Of a stretch of DNA of 64,000 nt, positions 7,586 through 16,816 are shown piece by piece. The stretch's first letter is position 1. Each line of letters starts with the position of its first letter. Below the pieces are notes generated by a model. It had not been told where the DNA came from, made no database searches, and saw only the letters and a program-made list of their open reading frames with translations. Origin of the DNA: Phormidium tanganyikae FI6-MK23. Its GTDB lineage: Bacteria > Cyanobacteriota > Cyanobacteriia > Leptolyngbyales > Leptolyngbyaceae. The position numbers and the translations under genes were made by a program. The stretch is from the NCBI GenBank assembly GCA_019359175.1, contig JAHHHU010000001.1:248001-312000 (forward strand), read 5' to 3'.

Positions 7586-9976
7586 ATGCGCTTATCCCCT
7601 GTTGTGATGGCTACGTTTGCGTTAACGGCGACGCTTGGCTTATCTCGTTCTGCTGTGGCAAAATCGCCCAATCAGCCAGTCCAACCGCAGGCAAAATCGA
7701 CTGCTCGATCGACCGTTGCCAGCATTCCTAAACCGCAGGCAGGAAATGTGGTGGTCGAAACCATTCCGGTGATGCAAACTCGCAACTCTGCCGGAATGCC
7801 ATCGCTTGCTCAATTGAAAAAAGTGGCTCAAGGCACGATCGAGCAAGGAACGCCCGATCGGATTCAAATCAATACGTCTCCTGCCGCCCCGATTCCTGCG
7901 GCTCCAAATATTCCAACGGTTCCCAATCCAGGAACTACGCCGAGTGTGCCGCCGGGAACGACCACGACTCCCCCGACCACTCCCTCAACGGAAGGGCAAC
8001 AGGCTCCAACCACTCCAGAAACGCCTGTCCAAACTCAACCGCTGCAACCGGGACAACCGATCCAGCCCGGACAGCCTGCACAACCCGGACAGCCGACTCA
8101 ACCTCAACCTGCCCAACCTGCTCCAGATGAACCCAGAGTTTTGGTGTCTGAAGTTCTGGTCACGGGTGTCAATGAGGAATTGCAGCAAGAAGTTTATCGA
8201 GTGATTCAGACGCAGGCGGGACGAACCACCACGCGAACTCAGCTTCAAAACGATATCAACGCGGTATTTGCGACTGGATTCTTCTCGAATGTGAGAGCGA
8301 CCCCAGAAGATACGCCGCTTGGAGTGCGGGTGACATTTGAAGTTGCATCAAATCCGGTTCTACGATCGGTACAGCTTCAAGGGGGTAAAATCGTGCCCCA
8401 AACCGAAGTCGATCGTATTTTTGGAACGCAGTACGGCAAAACTACGAATTTCCGAGATCTGCAAACTGGCATTCAAGAACTGACGAAGTTTTACCAAGAT
8501 CGCGGGTTTGTGTTGGCGCAGGTAACGAACGCCCAACAGCCGCAGGTGAACCCAGACGGAACCGTAGTTTTGCAGGTTGCGGAAGGAGAAATCGAGCGGA
8601 TTCAGGTGCGATTTATCAACAAAGAAGGCAGCGATCGGGATGCGAAAGGCAATCCGATTCGAGGCAGAACGCGCGAATATATTGTCACTCGTGAACTTGA
8701 ACTGAAGCCCGGATCAGTGTTTAACCGAACGGTTTTAGAACGTGATTTCCAACGGTTGTTTGGATTGGGTCTGTTTGAGGATTTGCGTCCGTCACTCGAT
8801 GTCGGTGAAGATCGGAGCAAAGTGGTTCTTGTCGTGAATGCGGTTGAGCGAAATAGCGGAAACATTGGGCTTGCGGGTGGTTTTAGTTCTGCGAGCGGTC
8901 TGTTTGGTAGCGTCAGCTATGGGCAGCAAAACGTCGGCGGCAATAATCAAAAGCTCAACGCTGAAGTTCAAATCGGTCAGCGCGATCAGCAGTATGAATT
9001 GAGCTTTACTGATCCGTGGATTGGAGGCGATCCGTTCCGAACTTCTTATACGTTGAGCGTGTTCCGCCGTAGAACGATTTCGCTGATCTTTGACGGTGGC
9101 GATCCGGAAGTTCGATTGCCGAATGACGAGCGCGATCGACCCCGAATTAATCGCACAGGTGGCGGAATTAGCTTCGCGCGTCCGCTGTCGAAAAATGTGT
9201 TTGAGCGCTCAGAATGGACAGCTTCTCTCGGTTTGCAGTATCAACGAGTCACGGCATCCGATGCTGAAGGAATTCGTCGAACGGTAGACGAACTGGGAAA
9301 TCCGCTAACGTTTGATCGCTCAGGTAAGGATGATCTGTTCACCGGGCAACTCTCCGTGAGACGCGATCGACGCGATGATTTCCTCCGACCGACTCGCGGT
9401 TCAGTCCTGCAACTCAGTACTGAACAATCGGTTCCGATCGGGTCGGGCAGTATTTTCTTCAATCGTCTTCGAGGCAGCTACAGCTTCTACATTCCGACAC
9501 GACTGACCAAACTTACTCCAGAGTGTCGAGATCGCGATCCGCGTCGATTAGATCAACAGCAAACCCCCCAAGGACGATGCGCCCAAGCCTTTGCCTTTAA
9601 CGTTCAAGGCGGAACGGTCGTGGGTGATTTGCCACCGTATGAAGCGTTTCCGCTCGGTGGAACCAATTCGGTACGGGGTTACGATGAAGGCGAGGTCGGT
9701 AGCGGTCGGAGCTTCATTCAAGCCACCGCAGAGTATCGATTCCCCGTGTTCTCGATCGTATCGGGTGCGCTGTTTGTTGATGCGGCAACCGATTTAGGCA
9801 CAGGTAACAGTGTGCCCGGAAATCCAGCCGGAGTGCGAAATAAACCCGGTAGCGGCATCGGGTACGGAGTTGGCTTGCGGGTGCAGGCCGGCCCGCTTGG
9901 CCCGATTCGGATCGACTTTGGTTTTAACGATCGAGGCGGAAACAATATTCGCTTTGGATTTGGAGAACGTTTCTAA
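7586..9976 (+). CDS. omp85: Omp85/BamA family outer-membrane assembly protein
   Basis: About 797 aa. A signal peptide (MRLSPVVMATFALTATLGLSRSAVA) is followed by a long Pro/Gln/Thr-rich linker with QPGQP-type repeats (about residues 100-185), three POTRA domains (from RVLVSEVLVTG to about 430), and a 16-strand beta-barrel with the conserved VRGY motif of loop 6 (GTNSVRGYDEGEVG). It inserts beta-barrel proteins into the outer membrane and is the BamA/Toc75 counterpart. The start could instead be GTG at 7565, which would add seven residues and another Arg and Lys to the signal peptide. It heads an lpxC-fabZ-lpxA-lpxB run, linking barrel assembly with lipid A synthesis. Confidence 0.95.
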   Translation: MRLSPVVMATFALTATLGLSRSAVAKSPNQPVQPQAKSTARSTVASIPKPQAGNVVVETIPVMQTRNSAGMPSLAQLKKVAQGTIEQGTPDRIQINTSPAAPIPAAPNIPTVPNPGTTPSVPPGTTTTPPTTPSTEGQQAPTTPETPVQTQPLQPGQPIQPGQPAQPGQPTQPQPAQPAPDEPRVLVSEVLVTGVNEELQQEVYRVIQTQAGRTTTRTQLQNDINAVFATGFFSNVRATPEDTPLGVRVTFEVASNPVLRSVQLQGGKIVPQTEVDRIFGTQYGKTTNFRDLQTGIQELTKFYQDRGFVLAQVTNAQQPQVNPDGTVVLQVAEGEIERIQVRFINKEGSDRDAKGNPIRGRTREYIVTRELELKPGSVFNRTVLERDFQRLFGLGLFEDLRPSLDVGEDRSKVVLVVNAVERNSGNIGLAGGFSSASGLFGSVSYGQQNVGGNNQKLNAEVQIGQRDQQYELSFTDPWIGGDPFRTSYTLSVFRRRTISLIFDGGDPEVRLPNDERDRPRINRTGGGISFARPLSKNVFERSEWTASLGLQYQRVTASDAEGIRRTVDELGNPLTFDRSGKDDLFTGQLSVRRDRRDDFLRPTRGSVLQLSTEQSVPIGSGSIFFNRLRGSYSFYIPTRLTKLTPECRDRDPRRLDQQQTPQGRCAQAFAFNVQGGTVVGDLPPYEAFPLGGTNSVRGYDEGEVGSGRSFIQATAEYRFPVFSIVSGALFVDAATDLGTGNSVPGNPAGVRNKPGSGIGYGVGLRVQAGPLGPIRIDFGFNDRGGNNIRFGFGERF

Positions 9977-10828
9977 ATGGTCAATCGGCAGGGCTGCATC
10001 ACTCAACAAAAAACGCGATCGCTTTCTGAAGCGTTCTCTTGTCACGGAGTTGGGCTGCATACGGGAGCCGTGGCAACCGCGCGAGTCCTGCCCGCAGAAT
10101 CGGGACGGGGGCGATACTTTGTGCGGACGGATTTACCCGATGCACCGGAGATTCCGGCTCGAATCGAATTCGTCCGGGAAACGATGCTCTCAACGGAACT
10201 TGTGAATGGAGACGCGAAGATTCGCACTGTTGAACACTTGCTGGCATCGCTTGCAGGGATGGGAATCGACAACGCGCGGATTGAAGTGGACGGGGCAGAA
10301 GTGCCGCTGCTCGACGGGTCGGCGCGCTCGTGGACAAGCGCGATCGCTCAAGCGGGAGTGATTGAACAAACAGCGGAAGTTTCGTCGTTCATCATTACCG
10401 AACCCGTGTTCGTGCGGCATGGAGATGCGTTTGTAGCAGCGTTACCGTCTGCGGAACTGCGCTTTTCGTATGGGATTGACTTTGAACTGAGCGCGATCGG
10501 GAATCAGTGGCACAGTTGGCAATTTGATCCAGACACATTCGCGCAGGAAATCGCTCCGGCGCGAACCTTTGGATTTGCCGATCAGATCGAACAGTTACGG
10601 GCAAATGGTTTAATTAAAGGCGGATCGCTTGAAAATGCTTTAGTGTGCAGCACGGACGGATGGATTAATCCACCTTTGCGCTTTTCAAATGAACCAGCAC
10701 GCCATAAACTTCTAGACTTAATAGGAGATCTCAGTTTACTGGGGACGTTTCCAACCGCTCACTTTTTGGCATACAAAGCGAGTCATGGGTTGCACACTCA
10801 ACTGGTGCGTCAACTGTTAAGTCCTTAG
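9977..10828 (+). CDS. lpxC: UDP-3-O-acyl-N-acetylglucosamine deacetylase
   Basis: A 283-aa Zn-dependent enzyme that removes acetate from UDP-3-O-acyl-GlcNAc, the committed step of lipid A synthesis. Conserved parts are [25 protein letters not shown] (Zn-binding His), LDGSARSW, and [16 protein letters not shown] (second Zn His and the Asp), then [18 protein letters not shown] with the catalytic His. Its ATG follows the omp85 stop directly, indicating translational coupling. It is shorter than E. coli LpxC (about 305 aa), but the core is complete. It is cytosolic. Confidence 0.97.
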   Translation: MVNRQGCITQQKTRSLSEAFSCHGVGLHTGAVATARVLPAESGRGRYFVRTDLPDAPEIPARIEFVRETMLSTELVNGDAKIRTVEHLLASLAGMGIDNARIEVDGAEVPLLDGSARSWTSAIAQAGVIEQTAEVSSFIITEPVFVRHGDAFVAALPSAELRFSYGIDFELSAIGNQWHSWQFDPDTFAQEIAPARTFGFADQIEQLRANGLIKGGSLENALVCSTDGWINPPLRFSNEPARHKLLDLIGDLSLLGTFPTAHFLAYKASHGLHTQLVRQLLSP

Positions 10829-10862
10829 GTCTGCCCTTTCTAGCCCTTTAACTCCAACGCCC

Positions 10863-11363
10863 ATGTCAACCTTGATTGAAACCCACACTGCTCCGACCGA
10901 GAATTTAGAAGTGGCTCAACCGCAAATCAAAACTACATTCACGATCGAAGAAATTCATCAACTCTTACCGCATCGCTATCCGTTTGCATTAGTCGATCGG
11001 ATCATTGACTTTGTGCCCGGAAAAATGGCGACGGGAATTAAGAATGTTTCGTTCAATGAGCCGCAGTTTCAGGGACATTTTCCGGGTCGTCCGATTATGC
11101 CGGGCGTGCTGATTGTCGAGGCGATGGCGCAGGTTGGCGGAGTGGTTCTGACACAAATGGCAGATGTGCAGAATGGATTATTCATGTTTGCTGGAATTGA
11201 TGGGGTGAAGTTCCGTCGTCCGGTTGTGCCAGGTGATCAACTGGTTATGACGGTGGAACTGCTCTCGGTCAAGGCTCGTCGTTTTGGAAAGATGCGCGGT
11301 CGTGCTGAAGTTGACGGACAGCTAGCCTGTCAAGGTGATTTAATGTTTGCGCTAGTCGATTAA
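10863..11363 (+). CDS. fabZ: 3-hydroxyacyl-[acyl-carrier-protein] dehydratase
   Basis: A 166-aa hotdog-fold dehydratase of fatty acid elongation, converting 3-hydroxyacyl-ACP to trans-2-enoyl-ACP. It has [14 protein letters not shown] and the active-site block [20 protein letters not shown] with the catalytic His and Glu. The N-terminal 25 residues are an unconserved extension. It lies between lpxC and lpxA, as in many bacteria. The shared substrate pool (3-hydroxyacyl-ACP) connects it to lipid A acylation. The gap to lpxC is only 34 bp, so it is probably in one operon. Confidence 0.97.
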   Translation: MSTLIETHTAPTENLEVAQPQIKTTFTIEEIHQLLPHRYPFALVDRIIDFVPGKMATGIKNVSFNEPQFQGHFPGRPIMPGVLIVEAMAQVGGVVLTQMADVQNGLFMFAGIDGVKFRRPVVPGDQLVMTVELLSVKARRFGKMRGRAEVDGQLACQGDLMFALVD

Positions 11364-11439
11364 GGACAGCGGGATCACTGTTTGGCGATGATCGATTGCT
11401 TCCCTTTTTCCTAGCTCCTAGCCTTTCTACCCTCTATCT

Positions 11440-12249
11440 ATGATCCCTACATTGATTCACCCGACCGCTGTGATCCACCCGAATGCTCAACTTCATCCAA
11501 CCGTCCAAGTTGGAGCCTATGCGGTCATTGGGGAATACGTCAAAATCGGGGCGGGATCAAGTGTGGGGCATCATGCGGTGATCGAGGGTTGGACGGAGAT
11601 TGGGGAACGCAATCAGATTTTTCCGGGAGCCGCTATCGGACTTGAGCCGCAGGATTTGAAATACGATGGTTCACTCGGCTTAGTGCGGATCGGCAATGGG
11701 AATCAAATCCGCGAGTTTGTGACGATTCATCGCCCGACGTTTTCCGATCGCATTACGCTGATCGGAAACGGAAATCTGCTGATGGCGTATGTTCATGTCG
11801 GGCATGAATGCGTGATCGAAGATCAGGTGATTATTGCGAATTCGGTGCAAATGGCGGGTCATGTGCATATCGAATCAAAAGCCAGATTGAGCGGTGTGTT
11901 GGGAATTCATCAGTTTGTTTGGATTGGGCGACACGCGATGATCGGCGGGATGAGTCGCATCGATCGAGATGTGCCGCCGTTTGTGATTGTCGAGGGCAAT
12001 CCTTCCCGAATTCGCGCGTTTCACCAGGTTGGACCTCAGCGATCGGGCTTTTCGGCTGAAGATATTAATCTGCTGAAGAAAGCGTATCGAACGGTTTTTC
12101 GATCAGGCTTAACGATGAATGAGGCGTTAGAGCGACTCGATCTACTGCCGGAAAACGAGCATATTCAGCACTTCCAGCAATTTATTCAACTGTCTCTTTC
12201 ACCGGGACGCAGAGGACTGACACCGAGCGCAACTCTCAAAAGCGAATAG
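11440..12249 (+). CDS. lpxA: UDP-N-acetylglucosamine acyltransferase
   Basis: A 269-aa left-handed beta-helix enzyme. The hexapeptide repeats are visible from the start (IHPTAVIHPNAQLHPTVQVGAYAVIG). The catalytic His region is MAYVHVGHECVIEDQVIIAN, and VIVEGNPSRIRAFHQVGPQRSGFS leads into the C-terminal helical domain. It transfers a 3-hydroxyacyl chain from ACP to UDP-GlcNAc, the first step of lipid A synthesis. It is followed by lpxB after 11 bp. Length matches the family. Confidence 0.97.
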   Translation: MIPTLIHPTAVIHPNAQLHPTVQVGAYAVIGEYVKIGAGSSVGHHAVIEGWTEIGERNQIFPGAAIGLEPQDLKYDGSLGLVRIGNGNQIREFVTIHRPTFSDRITLIGNGNLLMAYVHVGHECVIEDQVIIANSVQMAGHVHIESKARLSGVLGIHQFVWIGRHAMIGGMSRIDRDVPPFVIVEGNPSRIRAFHQVGPQRSGFSAEDINLLKKAYRTVFRSGLTMNEALERLDLLPENEHIQHFQQFIQLSLSPGRRGLTPSATLKSE

Positions 12250-12260
12250 ATCAAAAGCGA

Positions 12261-13445
12261 ATGAAAAAACGGATTTTTATTAGTACTGGCGAAGTGTCCG
12301 GCGATCTGCAAGGCGCACTGTTGGTCAAGTCGCTGTATTCACACGCTGAGAAGATCGGAGCAGAAATCGAAGTTTTAGCGTTGGGTGGCGATCGCATGGA
12401 AGCCGCAGGCGCAAGACTGTTGGGTAAGACCACTGAAATTGGTTCGATGGGAATTGTGGAAGGTTTGCCCTATTTGTTTCCGACTCTGAGTGTTCAGCGT
12501 CGAGCAAAGCGGCATTTGCGCGAGAATCCCCCGAATATGGTGGTGATGATCGATTACAGCGATCCAAACATCAGCATCGGGCTGTACGTGCGTAAACATT
12601 TGCCGACTGTGCCGACGGTCTACTTTATTGCGCCGCAAGAATGGGTCGTGGCGATTAATCAGAAAAAAACTCAGTGGATTGTTCAGATCAGCGATTATAT
12701 CTATTCGATTTTTCCGCTTGAGGCAGAGTATTACAAATCAAAAGGTGCGAATGCGATTTTTGTGGGGCATCCGTTAGTCGATCGAATGAAAAGTGCGCCC
12801 GATCGCTCAACTTCCCGCGCAAAATTGGGAATTTCGCCGGATCAAACTGCGATCGTCCTGCTTCCAGCTTCTCGGCAGCAAGAAATTAAGTACATGATGC
12901 CTGTGATATTTAAAGCAGCGCAGCAAATTCAGGAAAAGATTCCAGAGGTACGATTTCTAGTTCCTTTGTCACTGGAGAAGTACCGATCGGATATTGCTCA
13001 AGCGATCGACGATTACCAACTACAAGCCGAAATTGTCGAAGGATCGCCCCTCGATGCGATCGCGGCAGCGGATTTAGCAATCACAAAATCCGGGACGGTG
13101 AACCTTGAGATCGCTTTGCTGAATGTGCCCCAAGTGATTATGTACCGTTTATCTCCGCTGACTTTTTGGATCGCTAAGAACATTCTGAAGCTCAAAGTTC
13201 AGTTTGTCTCGCCGCCGAATTTGGTCAATATGAAAGTGATCGTGCCAGAGTTCATTCAAGATGATGCAACGCCTGAAAGTTTAGCGCTGTCGTCATTAGA
13301 GTTATTGAAACCGGAGAATCGAGAGAAAACGATCGCCGGATATCAAGAGATGCGGGAAACTTTGGGCGGTGAAGGGGCTTGCGATCGTGTTGCTCGATCG
13401 ATTTTGGAGCATTTGGGATTTGAGGTTTCTCGATCCCGATTATGA
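12261..13445 (+). CDS. lpxB: lipid-A-disaccharide synthase
   Basis: A 394-aa GT19 glycosyltransferase joining UDP-diacyl-GlcN and lipid X into the lipid A disaccharide at the inner membrane. Typical blocks are FISTGEVSGDLQGA at the N-terminus, GGDRMEAAGA, VVMIDYSDPN, YFIAPQEWVVAI, GHPLVDRM, LLPASRQQEI and the C-terminal AITKSGTVNLEIAL with NLVN. It closes the lpx run. The next gene is convergent, and a degenerate copy of the CCCCCTAAATC repeat lies between them. Confidence 0.97.
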   Translation: MKKRIFISTGEVSGDLQGALLVKSLYSHAEKIGAEIEVLALGGDRMEAAGARLLGKTTEIGSMGIVEGLPYLFPTLSVQRRAKRHLRENPPNMVVMIDYSDPNISIGLYVRKHLPTVPTVYFIAPQEWVVAINQKKTQWIVQISDYIYSIFPLEAEYYKSKGANAIFVGHPLVDRMKSAPDRSTSRAKLGISPDQTAIVLLPASRQQEIKYMMPVIFKAAQQIQEKIPEVRFLVPLSLEKYRSDIAQAIDDYQLQAEIVEGSPLDAIAAADLAITKSGTVNLEIALLNVPQVIMYRLSPLTFWIAKNILKLKVQFVSPPNLVNMKVIVPEFIQDDATPESLALSSLELLKPENREKTIAGYQEMRETLGGEGACDRVARSILEHLGFEVSRSRL

Positions 13446-13511
13446 ATCGGGGAAGCCCCCTAAATCTTCCACGAGTGAGAGGACTCCCTGAACTGACCTA
13501 AGCTTTGATGT

Positions 13512-14432
13512 TTAGCGTCCGAGCCATTCTGTGACCAGTTCAGGCTGGCTCTTTTGGGCAAACACCCGCACTGCATGATAATTTACCTTTTCGCGCAATC
13601 GATAGACCTGCTTAATCGGCATATCGAGCATTTGCGCGATCGCTTCTTGCGTTTTACCCTGTAAATAAAGCTGCAACCACTGCGCCGCATCGCTTCCAAC
13701 TTTCTCAATTAGATAATCTTCAAACTGTTTAACGATCGCGCTTCGGAGTTCTTGCTGCTGCTGTTGAGCCTGCTCTTCTTGAAACTGCGCAACCGCTTCC
13801 CCATCGAGCAAACTCACCGACCCTTCTGAGTCATCAGGCGCAATCTCTTCGGACACTAATCGAATAAAATCGGCTGCCGGAACTTGCGTCATTCCGCCCC
13901 GCTGCGTCCGCTTCTGATAATTCACAAAGCGATAAACCAATAGCGGCTGATTGCGAATCGGGCGCAGGCAGTATTCTTCTGTTGCCGTGAGAACGATCGC
14001 ATTGCGAAGCCGCGCATCTTCAGCGCACTGAGCAATCCAACTCACTTGCTCCTGCATATATTTATCGTTCTGCAACAAGTCCTGAATCACTTCCTGCAAT
14101 ACATCCACGACCGTTGTTTGACGATCGCGCGATAACGCAATCCAAGTACTAATTTTGTTGCGAATCACAAACATACTCCCCAAACGCTGAATCAGGTTCT
14201 TATACGCGCGTTGGGGCGGTATCTCAAAATAGCGTTGAATCAGAATGCGGTAGCGATAGTCCATCGCCTGCACTTCGATTTCGAGGCGTTCAGGGGTGTA
14301 GCTGTCAAAGCGATCGAGTTCCGCACCGAGCAACCATCGGATAATACTTTCGCGAGTCGTGTCATTGCTTCGTGAAAGTTCGGTCTGTAGCCGCGATCGC
14401 CAGTCGGCTGTGATTTGTTCTGCTCGTGTCAT
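13512..14432 (-). CDS. HetZ-related protein, possibly C-terminally shortened
   Basis: A 306-aa protein that I match from memory to the cyanobacterial HetZ-related group by the blocks RAYKNLIQRLGSMFVIRNKI, SRDRQTTVVDVLQEVIQDLLQ, TEEYCLRPIRNQPLLVYRFVNY and QRGGMTQVP. The last 60 residues form a helix-turn-helix (QEAIAQMLDMPIKQVYRLREKV), so it is probably DNA-binding. HetZ itself controls early heterocyst commitment in Anabaena; related proteins also occur in non-heterocystous strains, where the role is unclear. Homologues I recall carry about 70 more residues with a second helix-turn-helix after this point; here the protein stops at EWLGR, next to a repeat fragment. I chose MTRAEQI as the start; another Met lies five codons upstream. 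Confidence 0.65.
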   Translation of the reverse strand: MTRAEQITADWRSRLQTELSRSNDTTRESIIRWLLGAELDRFDSYTPERLEIEVQAMDYRYRILIQRYFEIPPQRAYKNLIQRLGSMFVIRNKISTWIALSRDRQTTVVDVLQEVIQDLLQNDKYMQEQVSWIAQCAEDARLRNAIVLTATEEYCLRPIRNQPLLVYRFVNYQKRTQRGGMTQVPAADFIRLVSEEIAPDDSEGSVSLLDGEAVAQFQEEQAQQQQQELRSAIVKQFEDYLIEKVGSDAAQWLQLYLQGKTQEAIAQMLDMPIKQVYRLREKVNYHAVRVFAQKSQPELVTEWLGR

Positions 14433-14489
14433 GGTTGCCGTCCTCATTACCCTGATATAGAGTGTGCCGCAGAGTTGATCATAAAATCA

Positions 14490-14507
14490 CTTACCCGAAT
14501 GGGTAAG
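14490..14507. terminator. small hairpin between the 88-aa gene and the HetZ-like gene
   Basis: A perfect 7-bp stem CTTACCC (14490-14496) with GGGTAAG (14501-14507) closes a 4-base loop. On the minus strand it is followed by GATTTTAT, so it may be a weak terminator for the upstream 88-aa gene. A 5' leader structure for the HetZ-like gene is an alternative. Confidence 0.4.
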
Positions 14508-14585
14508 GCTGCGACTCAGGTTCGCTTTGCCTGCCCGATTCAACTGAGGTTTTAGTATAAAACGTTTCTCAGAATTTTCTACTAC

Positions 14586-14852
14586 TTAGGAAACGCTGCC
14601 GTTTCCTGCTTCTAATGACGTTGCAATACGCTCTAGAGTTTCGGTGAGATGGGCGATGTGAGAAACCAGCGTGGATTGATTATCGGTCAAAGTTTGCAGT
14701 GCATTTGTTAATGCAAAGATTTGTTGACCTTGCTGATCAACCTGTGTTGTGATCGTATCGAGTCGATCAGAGAGCTGCTCGATCGTTTCAGATGCCGCGA
14801 TCGTGGTTTCTGCCAGTTCTTGAACGATCGCGGCTAAAGGTTGCGATTCCAC
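14586..14852 (-). CDS. hypothetical small coiled-coil protein, 88 aa
   Basis: No family recognised. Nearly the whole protein is a regular heptad coiled coil (LADTITTQ-like registers, e.g. IEQLSDRLDTITTQVDQQGQ followed by a further long helix to LERIATSLEAG). It is acidic and rich in Thr, Gln and Leu, without Cys or Trp. No membrane segment is present. It lies upstream of the HetZ-like gene on the same strand, separated by about 150 bp with a small hairpin, so they may or may not be co-transcribed. An oligomerisation partner or scaffold is plausible from the coiled coil alone. Confidence 0.65.
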   Translation of the reverse strand: MESQPLAAIVQELAETTIAASETIEQLSDRLDTITTQVDQQGQQIFALTNALQTLTDNQSTLVSHIAHLTETLERIATSLEAGNGSVS

Positions 14853-14956
14853 GGTTTTCTCCTCTCACACTGAATTCTATTCAATGCCATTCTACTTGCG
14901 TATTTCTATCGTGCTTTTCCGTGTTTCTCCGGGAAATTTTTGGAATCACCGAGAAC

Positions 14957-14976
14957 AAGCTTCATCAAAGCTTCAT
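14957..14976. promoter_or_regulatory. tandem AAGCTTCAT direct repeat with 11-bp period
   Basis: AAGCTTCAT occurs at 14957-14965 and again at 14968-14976, one helical turn apart, in the 237-bp gap between the divergent coiled-coil gene and the sugar transferase gene. Directly repeated half-sites at 11-bp spacing are typical of OmpR/PhoB-type response-regulator binding. No regulator can be named from this. Confidence 0.35.
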
Positions 14977-15089
14977 AAAAATAGCGATCGAGCAGAAGAG
15001 TAAAAAGTTTTGAGGAATTATTGGAGGAAAAACGTCTAGAGACTTCGCGGTTTCGATAGGCTTTACATGAAAACGCGCGGTTTGGCTCA

Positions 15090-15800
15090 GTGATACCACG
15101 GTTTCAATCATTAGCTCGGACTATGTTTAACCCCATTATCGATTCGTCGATTCCAGATTCTCAGATTGCATCTGCTACCAGTTTTCAGGTTCCGCATCGC
15201 TCGACGACTTCGGTTTTGAAACGCTTTATTGATATTTTCGGCAGTCTGATTGGGTTGCTGATTGTTGCAGTGGTGTTTTTGCCGATTGCGATCGCGATTC
15301 GGTTCGATAGCCCCGGCCCGATTTTTTATAGCCAGGAGCGGCATGGCTTACTCGGCAAGACGTTCCGAATGTACAAATTTCGATCAATGATCGACGGTGC
15401 AGACGGGCTGAAGTCTCAAGTCGAGAATGAGGCGGACGGCTTGATTTTCAAAAATCGCCAAGATCCGCGAATTACTCGCATTGGATGCTTTTTACGCAAG
15501 ACGAGCTTAGATGAACTTCCACAGTTTTGGAATGTGCTGCGCGGAGAAATGAGCCTAGTCGGAACCCGTCCGCCGACTTCAGACGAGGTGGCTTTGTACG
15601 CGGATCATCATTGGCAGCGCTTAAACGTGAAGCCTGGACTTACCGGAGAATGGCAGGTCAGTGGTCGATCGATGATAAAGGATTTTGAAGACGTGGTGCA
15701 GATGGATCTGCGCTATCAAACGATTTGGACTCCTTTCTATGATTTGGTGCTGATTGCAAAAACGGTCTACGTCATTGTGGTCAGGAAAGGCGCGTTCTAA
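15090..15800 (+). CDS. bacterial sugar transferase (polyprenyl-phosphate sugar phosphotransferase)
   Basis: A 236-aa protein of the WcaJ/RfbP/HepC-type family, which moves a sugar-1-phosphate from a nucleotide sugar to undecaprenyl phosphate and starts synthesis of an exopolysaccharide or O-antigen unit. After a variable 40-residue N-terminus there is a re-entrant or membrane helix ([20 protein letters not shown]), then [53 protein letters not shown] and [16 protein letters not shown], all family hallmarks. It is a short, single-domain form. The start is uncertain: GTG 15090 or ATG 15123; neither has a clear ribosome-binding site. It stands alone, not in a polysaccharide cluster. Confidence 0.9.
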   Translation: MIPRFQSLARTMFNPIIDSSIPDSQIASATSFQVPHRSTTSVLKRFIDIFGSLIGLLIVAVVFLPIAIAIRFDSPGPIFYSQERHGLLGKTFRMYKFRSMIDGADGLKSQVENEADGLIFKNRQDPRITRIGCFLRKTSLDELPQFWNVLRGEMSLVGTRPPTSDEVALYADHHWQRLNVKPGLTGEWQVSGRSMIKDFEDVVQMDLRYQTIWTPFYDLVLIAKTVYVIVVRKGAF

Positions 15801-15857
15801 TGGCGATCGCCGTAGAGATGGCACATTCCTACGGCGATTGAGCTGCGATCGTAATTC

Positions 15858-16655
15858 CTAGTCTGATGCTTTCGTTCCCGTCATTCCCATAATTTCGTAA
15901 CCCCCATCGACATAGATCACCTGTCCAGTAATCCCGCTCGACAACTCACTACACAGAAACGCCGCCGTATTGCCCACTTCAATTTGGGTAACAGTTCGGC
16001 GTAGGGGTGCAACCTCCTCGACGTGGTGAATCATGTCAAGAATGCCGCCGACCGCCGAGGAAGCGAGTGTGCGAATCGGCCCGGCTGAAATTGCATTGAC
16101 GCGAATGTTGTTCTGACCCAGTTCTGCAGCCAGATAGCGCACGTTCATTTCTAAAGCTGCTTTTGCAATCCCCATCACGTTATAGTTCGGGATCACTTTC
16201 ACGCCGCCGAGATAGGTTAGAGTCACAATGCTACCGCCTTCGCTCATCAGCGGTTTTGCGGCTCCTGCAAGCTGTACAAGCGAATAGGAACTGATTTCGA
16301 GCGCAAGCGCATAACCGCTGCGTGAAGTCCCGGAAAAGTCACCCGATAAATCATCTCTACTCGCAAAAGCAAGACAGTGAATCAGAATGTCTAACTTGCC
16401 CCACTTATCCCGCACCGTCTTAAAAGCGCTTTCGATCTGAGCATCATCCTGCACATTTAGCGGCAAAAATAGGCTTGGCTGCAAGGGTTCGGTCAGTTCT
16501 GCGACTTTCTTTTCTGCTTTGCCTTTTTCGTCGGGTAGATACGTGATGCCAATATTGGCTCCTGCTTTGTGTAGCTGTTGAGCGATGCCCCATGCGATCG
16601 AGCGATTGTTAGCAATTCCCGTGACAAGTGCGTTCTTTCCAGTCAGATCTAACAT
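15858..16655 (-). CDS. fabI: enoyl-[acyl-carrier-protein] reductase (NADH)
   Basis: A 265-aa short-chain dehydrogenase family enzyme that reduces trans-2-enoyl-ACP in fatty acid elongation. It shows the FabI-specific start LTGKNALVTGIANNRSIAWGIA and the active-site pair Tyr and Lys in YNVMGIAKAALE (Tyr-X6-Lys), with SAGPIRTLAS for the substrate loop. The C-terminus (GYEIMGMTGTKASD) is typical of cyanobacterial FabI. The frame is complete. It is downstream of rpsD on the same strand but about 160 bp away, so it probably has its own promoter. Confidence 0.97.
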   Translation of the reverse strand: MLDLTGKNALVTGIANNRSIAWGIAQQLHKAGANIGITYLPDEKGKAEKKVAELTEPLQPSLFLPLNVQDDAQIESAFKTVRDKWGKLDILIHCLAFASRDDLSGDFSGTSRSGYALALEISSYSLVQLAGAAKPLMSEGGSIVTLTYLGGVKVIPNYNVMGIAKAALEMNVRYLAAELGQNNIRVNAISAGPIRTLASSAVGGILDMIHHVEEVAPLRRTVTQIEVGNTAAFLCSELSSGITGQVIYVDGGYEIMGMTGTKASD

Positions 16656-16816
16656 GGTCTTCTATCGTGTAAAGCATTTATGAGAATAGCAGAAAGAGAT
16701 CACTCAGAGTTTGCAGCGTTTTTGCTCATAAAGACGAAACCTCCCACGCTGACGGAACGAAGGAGGCTGTCAAAGATATTCAATTGCCGCGGAGAATATC
16801 GATTTCGGAAAAAACT

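Noticed and set aside
14860-14875. Yfr1-like small RNA motif
   Set aside because: The CTCCTCTCACAC stretch differs from the conserved ACTCCTCACAC core and has no flanking stem-loops that I could recognise.
16745-16775. Terminator between rpsD and fabI
   Set aside because: Arms CCTCC and GGAGG are only five bases with a long loop and no T tract, so the pairing is too weak to call.
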